Program-made: the position numbers and the translations under genes | Assembly (NCBI GenBank): GCA_007123625.1 | Contig: SKKS01000074.1 | Span: forward strand, 1-6,505 | Source of the DNA: Paracoccaceae bacterium | GTDB taxonomy: Bacteria; Pseudomonadota; Alphaproteobacteria; Rhodobacterales; Rhodobacteraceae | Reading direction: 5' to 3' | Length of the DNA stretch: 6,505 bases | Shown here: piece after piece, positions 1 through 6,505 of the stretch | Layout of the letters: every line of letters begins with the position of its first letter | Numbering within the stretch: the stretch's first letter is position 1 | The notes under the pieces: generated by a model | What the model was told of the DNA's origin: nothing | Databases searched by the model: none | Seen by the model: only the letters and a program-made list of their open reading frames with translations

Positions 1-62
1 GCGTCGGCTCCACCGACCGGTCGCCCGAAGAGATCCTCGCCGACAGCCTCGCCGTGATCTGA
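1..62 (+). CDS. 3' end of an upstream gene, probably rpoB (partial)
   Basis: The frame beginning at base 3 reads 19 codons ending in LADSLAVI and a TGA at 60-62. Almost every codon in it ends in G or C, like rpoC. The other two plus frames give less natural composition. The identity rests on position: rpoB normally lies directly upstream of rpoC in the same operon, and the gap here is only 68 bp. The tail itself does not match any RpoB C-terminal signature that I recognise, so another gene or a lineage-specific RpoB extension is possible. The start lies outside the window. Confidence 0.55.
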   Translation, partial: VGSTDRSPEEILADSLAVI

Positions 63-130
63 TTCCCCATCCGCCGATCCCTCCCGCCCCGCGACCCGCC
101 CGCAGCACCCGAACACCAGCCTCACTTCCC

Positions 131-4282
<4,152 letters not shown>

Positions 4283-4296
4283 TCCGCTACCGTCTC

Positions 4297-4317
4297 GGCC
4301 CGGCGCAGCGCCGGGCC
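4297..4317 (+). other. GC-rich hairpin just after rpoC
   Basis: A perfect 9-bp inverted repeat, GGCCCGGCG (4297-4305) and CGCCGGGCC (4309-4317), around a 3-nt CAG loop, starting 14 nt past the rpoC stop. No T-run follows, so it is not itself a classical terminator. It could protect the mRNA 3' end after terminator readthrough or processing, or it could interact with the terminator downstream, because 4311-4317 is also complementary to the terminator's 5' arm (4343-4349). The structure is certain at sequence level; the role is inference. Confidence 0.6.
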
Positions 4318-4342
4318 CGGTGCAGTTCGGAAACAAACCTTT

Positions 4343-4382
4343 GGCCCGGTCGCGACCCGAGTGGTCCCGACCGGGCCTTTTT
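4343..4382 (+). terminator. Rho-independent terminator of the rpoC transcript
   Basis: A perfect 10-bp stem GGCCCGGTCG (4343-4352) and CGACCGGGCC (4368-4377). It continues past a single C/C mismatch with a further 4-bp GACC/GGTC stem (4354-4357 with 4363-4366) and a 5-nt loop. Five T residues (4378-4382) follow directly, then CC and four more T. This is a strong intrinsic terminator in the rpoC direction. It also argues against any start of the next gene upstream of about 4383. Confidence 0.93.
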
Positions 4383-4504
4383 CCTTTTGGCGTGTCCGGG
4401 TGATTGCCCGCCCCTCCCCGATTCCGAGCCGAATCAGAACAGTTGCCGCCGGCTCGATTCCGAAGAAAGACGCAAGACGGATGGCTGTAGGGACGGATAC
4501 GGAA

Positions 4505-4984
4505 ATGGAACCCGAAACCCCACCCGCCCGCACCGTCGTCGTGGGCATCGGAAATGCCTTGCGCGGGGATGACGCCGCCGGCCTTGAGGTGCTGCGTCGT
4601 CTTGCCCGAGAACCCTTGCCCGATGGCGTCCAGTTGCGGGAATGCTCCGGCGAACCCGCTTCGCTGCTGGCGGCCTGGTCCGGTGCCGAAGTCCTGGTTC
4701 TTGTCGATGCGGCCGAGTCCGGAGATCCCCCGGGCACGGTGAGGCGCTACGACGTGTCCGTCGGGGGGCTTCCCGCCGAGCGGCTCCGGCACTCCACCCA
4801 TGCCCTAGGTCCCGCCGAGGCCATCGAACTTTCCCGTGCCCTCGGCACCCTTCCCTCCCGCGCCACAGTCTTCACCGTCGAGGGCGAGACCTACGGCCAC
4901 GGCGAGGATCTCTCCGAAAAAGTCGCCGCCGGAATCGCCGAAGCCACCCGCCAAATACTCGCGGAATTCAAGGCCGTACAATGA
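4505..4984 (+). CDS. Hydrogenase maturation protease family protein (peptidase M52, HyaD/HybD/HoxM-like)
   Basis: Members of this family are nickel-dependent endopeptidases that remove the C-terminal peptide from the large subunit of [NiFe] hydrogenases after metal insertion. They act in the cytoplasm. The 159-aa product has the usual size and order of signatures: N-terminal TVVVGIGNALRGDDAAG (10-26), then VLVLVDAAESG with D68, then STHALG with H99. In HybD the nickel ligands are an acidic residue in the GxGNxxxxDD/E loop, a mid-protein Asp and a His; here these correspond to D23, D68 and H99, so the site looks intact. The frame is open upstream, but the first ATG (4361) lies inside the terminator hairpin. 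I chose 4505 because AGGGA (4489-4493) lies 11 nt upstream and the conserved core begins nine residues later; ATG 4481 is the alternative. No hydrogenase or Hyp genes are in the window, so the substrate is unknown. Related M52-like proteases acting on other substrates cannot be excluded. Confidence 0.86.
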   Translation: MEPETPPARTVVVGIGNALRGDDAAGLEVLRRLAREPLPDGVQLRECSGEPASLLAAWSGAEVLVLVDAAESGDPPGTVRRYDVSVGGLPAERLRHSTHALGPAEAIELSRALGTLPSRATVFTVEGETYGHGEDLSEKVAAGIAEATRQILAEFKAVQ

Positions 4985-5123
4985 TCCCTTCCGAAATACG
5001 AACAAGGCTAAATATTTTTCTTTCCAGAGGGTGTAACTTCCGTCTAACGAGGCGTCCGAAGTAGGTCAACAGCAGGGGTGGAGATCCTGAGGGGATGGTG
5101 AACTCGTTCGCCCGTTTCCGGGG
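4985..5123. other. Intergenic stretch with no assignable gene
   Basis: Lies between the stop of the M52 protease gene and the remnant of RAYT copy B. It holds an AT-rich patch near 5007-5025, a clear break from the GC-rich codons before it. No terminator with a T-run is evident after the protease gene. A small CCCG-TTTC-CGGG hairpin sits at 5111-5122, at the point where recognisable RAYT similarity ends. Frames open on the minus strand here show no recognisable protein features. Confidence 0.5.
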
Positions 5124-5173
5124 ACAGCGTGGTAGATCGGCCTTCCGGATGCAAGGATGGGTGCTGCGCTCAT
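5124..5173 (-). pseudogene. RAYT transposase copy B, N-terminal remnant only
   Basis: Reading the minus strand from the ATG at 5173-5171 gives MSAAPILASGRPIYHAV. This matches the N-terminus of RAYT copy A (MRTARLLGSGRSFYHVV) at 9 of 17 positions, including the SGR and YH residues that open the Y1 transposase fold. After residue 17 the similarity stops (PGNGR and then unrelated sequence), so the HUH motif and everything after it are missing. The start is preceded by the same leader motif at the same 78-nt distance as copy A. That makes a genuine gene remnant more likely than a chance match. The 3' break lies near a small CCCG/CGGG hairpin at 5111-5122. Confidence 0.68.
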
Positions 5174-5299
5174 GATTTGACGCCTCAATGATGAGGTTGA
5201 TAGCAGGCGACTCCAACTCCACGGAAGCTGAAAGCATCTTCTTCCTGTCACTTGAATCATCTTCTTCCCGTCACTAGCAATGGTCACTAGCAATGGTCT
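5174..5299 (-). repeat. Leader of RAYT copy B with internal tandem duplications
   Basis: Read on the minus strand, this begins AGACCATT (5299-5292) and carries the motif GTGACRGGAAGAAGATG twice, at 5258-5274 and 5235-5251, with a 23-bp period. The proximal copy starts exactly 78 nt before the copy B ATG. A perfect 13-bp tandem repeat, TCACTAGCAATGG on the plus strand, covers 5271-5296. Collapsing the 13-bp and 23-bp duplications leaves 90 nt, against 93 nt for the copy A leader. The 3-nt difference lies between AGACCATT and the motif. This indicates a shared origin for the two leaders. Confidence 0.75.
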
Positions 5300-5309
5300 G
5301 CGGCCTAAC

Positions 5310-5789
5310 GGCTGAAGGTGGGCGAGGCTGCCGCGCCGTTTCTCGTAGCGGTCGAGGATTTCCTTGTACCAGCGGTCGTCGCCCGCGAGCCGGGCCCGCT
5401 CCAGTTCCTGCCGCACCCCCTCCACGGTTTCCTCGTCGTAGAGCAGGGGCAGCACCTCCAGCAGCCCCTCCTCGTCCAGCGGCGCCAGCTTCTCCCGGTC
5501 CGGCACCTCCACAAGCAGGTGGAAGTGGTTGTCCATGAGGCAATGGAGCCGCCGAGGTGGCGGCGGCGACATAGACTGCCCGCCAAGGCAGCCCGGAGGG
5601 GCGACGGGCGAGGCTTCGGTCCGTCGATCAATACGTGATCATCCTCACCCCCGAGAATGCCTCCTGGTTGCGAAGGATCCTGCGGAAGATTTCCTTGTCC
5701 GTCGCTTGAAAGACCATTCGCCGATCAACGACGCGGGAGACGACATGGTAAAAGGATCTTCCGGACCCCAAAAGGCGTGCTGTTCTCAT
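5310..5789 (-). pseudogene. RAYT copy A: REP-associated Y1 (HUH) transposase, interrupted and 3'-truncated
   Basis: RAYT proteins are IS200/IS605-related single-strand transposases associated with REP palindromes. The first exon-like piece (5789-5628) encodes 53 residues with GSGRSFYHVVSRVVDRR and AFSGVRMITY, then a TGA. The second piece (5542 to about 5321) continues CLMDNHFHLLVEVP and ends near RYEKRRGSLA. Joined by removing the 88-bp insertion at 5545-5632, they form one uninterrupted frame of about 127 residues with the HUH histidines at H59 and H61. The family normally continues after GSLA with a helix carrying the catalytic tyrosine (WYN-like) and a LWEERFKS-type motif; both are absent, replaced by the leader of copy B. 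The gene is therefore non-functional on two counts. The second piece shows no other frameshift, which suggests fairly recent inactivation. The ATG at 5789 has no evident Shine-Dalgarno sequence. Confidence 0.87.
5545..5632. mobile_element. 88-bp hairpin-rich insertion inside RAYT copy A, REP/MITE-like
   Basis: CAAT occurs at 5541-5544 and again at 5629-5632. Deleting the 88 bp from one copy to the other rejoins TAT and TGC codons so that VRMITY runs directly into CLMDNHFHLL, the expected family sequence. The intervening 84 nt are rich in short inverted repeats: GCCGCC/GGCGGC (5548-5553 with 5559-5564), CTGCC/GGCAG (5576-5580 with 5587-5591) and GCCC/GGGC (5591-5594 with 5599-5602). GGAG abuts the first hairpin, resembling the tetranucleotide-plus-hairpin layout of REP elements. 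There are no long terminal inverted repeats and no coding capacity. The insertion is directly visible; calling it REP-like or MITE-like is inference, and only one copy occurs in this window. Confidence 0.8.
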
Positions 5790-5882
5790 AAATTCAACGG
5801 GCAATGGTAGAGTTGTAGTCGAGAATACATCACGAAGGATGGTGCTGCAAATCTTTCTTCCCGTCATATGAATTAATGGTCT
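5790..5882 (-). repeat. Leader of RAYT copy A
   Basis: On the minus strand this starts AGACCATT (5882-5875) and contains ATGACGGGAAGAAAGAT (5867-5851), whose first base lies exactly 78 nt before the copy A ATG. Further partial matches to the copy B leader are TTGCAGC against TTTCAGC, and a CAAC...CATTG block shortly before the start. It overlaps the last codons of the minus-strand gene that ends at 5830. It may be the left end of the transposase-carrying unit or a conserved untranslated leader. Confidence 0.68.
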
Positions 5883-6309
5883 CGAGGATCCGGCCCTCTT
5901 CGTCGATGAAATCAAAATGCCAGTCTTCCTCTCCGCAGTCCATGTCCATGAAAGCTGAGGCACGGAATGGCCGGTTCCGATGTTCCGGCGCCACTCGTCC
6001 CTTTGCCTCGGACATTGCCCATTCGAGTTCGCCGCGTTCATGATCGGAAAGAGGCCCGATCCCTTCGTCCTCCAGGCATGACTCATCGTGGATGACGCCT
6101 TCCGGCTCGGTGGCGAACCGATAAGGATGTTCATTACTAAGGAAAATCGGCGGCCCCGCGGTATCGGCCCACGAGTAGTCTCCATCTCTCCCACTTTCCC
6201 AGACCCAGCGCACATGCCCGACACGGGTTCCTTCGTTCCACCAGACGAGGTCACCCACTCGGATCTCTTCCGGCTCCGCGCCGAGAGAGCATTGCTTTGG
6301 GTACTTCAT
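5830..6309 (-). CDS. Hypothetical protein, acidic and tryptophan-rich, unknown function
   Basis: I do not recognise a named family with confidence. The 159-aa product begins MKYPKQCSLGAEPEEIRVGD. It has no signal peptide or membrane segment and is rich in Glu, Asp and Trp. Features include GDLVWWNEG (19-27), which looks like a small beta-rich module, RWVWE (34-38), SNEHPYRF (58-65) and an acidic C-terminal part (GEEDWHFDFIDEEGR, 126-140). The frame stays open upstream to an ATG at 6363, but the stretch between is Ser/Pro-rich and follows a C-run. I prefer the ATG at 6309, though neither start has a clear Shine-Dalgarno sequence. The last codons (ETINSYDGKK and on to the stop) lie within the leader of RAYT copy A, so the native C-terminus may have been replaced. 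A small soluble cytoplasmic protein is likely; its role cannot be inferred here. Confidence 0.68.
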   Translation of the reverse strand: MKYPKQCSLGAEPEEIRVGDLVWWNEGTRVGHVRWVWESGRDGDYSWADTAGPPIFLSNEHPYRFATEPEGVIHDESCLEDEGIGPLSDHERGELEWAMSEAKGRVAPEHRNRPFRASAFMDMDCGEEDWHFDFIDEEGRILETINSYDGKKDLQHHPS

Positions 6310-6505
6310 TTCTTGGAGAAGGTCGGGCGCTGGCGATCCGCTGCCGGGAGAGTCACGCGGCATTGGGGGGGAGGGATCGAGTTGCGGGAATCATTTCGAC
6401 TGAAGGCGTGTAGCGGGTCGTCCAGCCGCATCTTGTTCGATGCTATGTCGCTCCGGTAATTGGACCTCTGCGAAAGCGACGAACATCCGGCATGCCTCGA
6501 CATAA
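6310..6505. other. Right-edge stretch without a supportable gene
   Basis: Short open frames exist on both strands, but none has recognisable motifs, a ribosome binding site or the codon pattern of the genes to the left. A run of seven G (6365-6371) lies just beyond the alternative upstream ATG of the minus-strand gene. No tRNA, terminator or clear promoter is visible. Confidence 0.45.

Noticed and set aside
4361..4504. Longer N-terminus for the M52 protease from the ATG at 4361
   Set aside because: That ATG lies in the terminator hairpin, and the extra 48 residues precede the conserved family start with no known domain.
5111..5122. Small CCCG-TTTC-CGGG hairpin as a REP element or terminator
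   Set aside because: A 4-bp stem is too short and no T-run follows; it was noted only because it lies where RAYT copy B similarity ends.
5235..5296. CRISPR-like repeats
   Set aside because: Only two adjoining copies with a 23-bp period and almost no spacer; better explained as tandem duplication within the RAYT leader.
5293..5810. Plus-strand frames across the RAYT region
   Set aside because: They are antisense to the recognisable HUH transposase and are Pro/Ala/Arg-rich or motif-free.
6361..6371. Run of seven G next to an ATG (minus strand) as a phase-variable tract
   Set aside because: The tract is short and lies upstream of a start codon that I do not favour; there is no evidence that slippage would switch a gene.
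6306..6503. Minus-strand frame of 65 aa at the right edge
   Set aside because: It overlaps the start of the neighbouring gene, and has no motif, no ribosome binding site and no codon bias.

Overview
The window is GC-rich bacterial chromosome. It is dominated by a complete rpoC gene (RNA polymerase beta-prime, 1383 aa). The beta-prime sequence, the strong preference for C-ending codons, and the degenerate transposase genes of the REP-associated (RAYT, Y1/HUH) family together suggest Verrucomicrobiota or a related PVC lineage. That placement is an impression from sequence style and was not confirmed by phylogeny.

Layout. Bases 1-62 are the last codons of an upstream plus-strand gene, by position most likely rpoB. 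rpoC occupies 131-4282. It is followed by a compact GC hairpin (4297-4317) and a textbook intrinsic terminator (4343-4382) that closes the rpoBC unit. A separate plus-strand gene at 4505-4984 encodes a HyaD/HybD/HoxM-type (peptidase M52) hydrogenase maturation protease homologue with all three expected metal-ligand positions. No hydrogenase subunits are visible.

From about 4985 to the right edge the character changes. Base composition is more mixed, all recognisable coding is on the minus strand, and the DNA looks like a decay zone of RAYT transposase genes. RAYT copy A (5310-5789, minus) is broken twice. An 88-bp insertion, flanked by a 4-bp direct repeat, sits immediately upstream of the HUH motif. 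The 3' half, including the expected catalytic tyrosine region, is missing. Removing the 88 bp restores the reading frame exactly. Copy B survives only as a start codon and about 17-22 N-terminal codons (5124-5173). Both starts are preceded by the same kind of leader, with a TGACRGGAAGAA motif exactly 78 nt upstream of each ATG and a shared AGACCATT further out. Copy B's leader has two short internal tandem duplications. It appears to have replaced copy A's 3' end, so the two copies form a same-strand series of decayed modules.

Upstream of copy A on the minus strand (5830-6309) is a tryptophan-rich, acidic protein of unknown function. Its last codons run into copy A's leader, which suggests the module landed at or in its 3' end. 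The right-most ~200 nt hold nothing I can assign.

The most interesting observations are the precise, reversible 88-bp hairpin-rich insertion inside a RAYT gene (possibly a REP-like element within the family of transposase proposed to mobilise such elements) and the conserved leader shared by the two RAYT copies.
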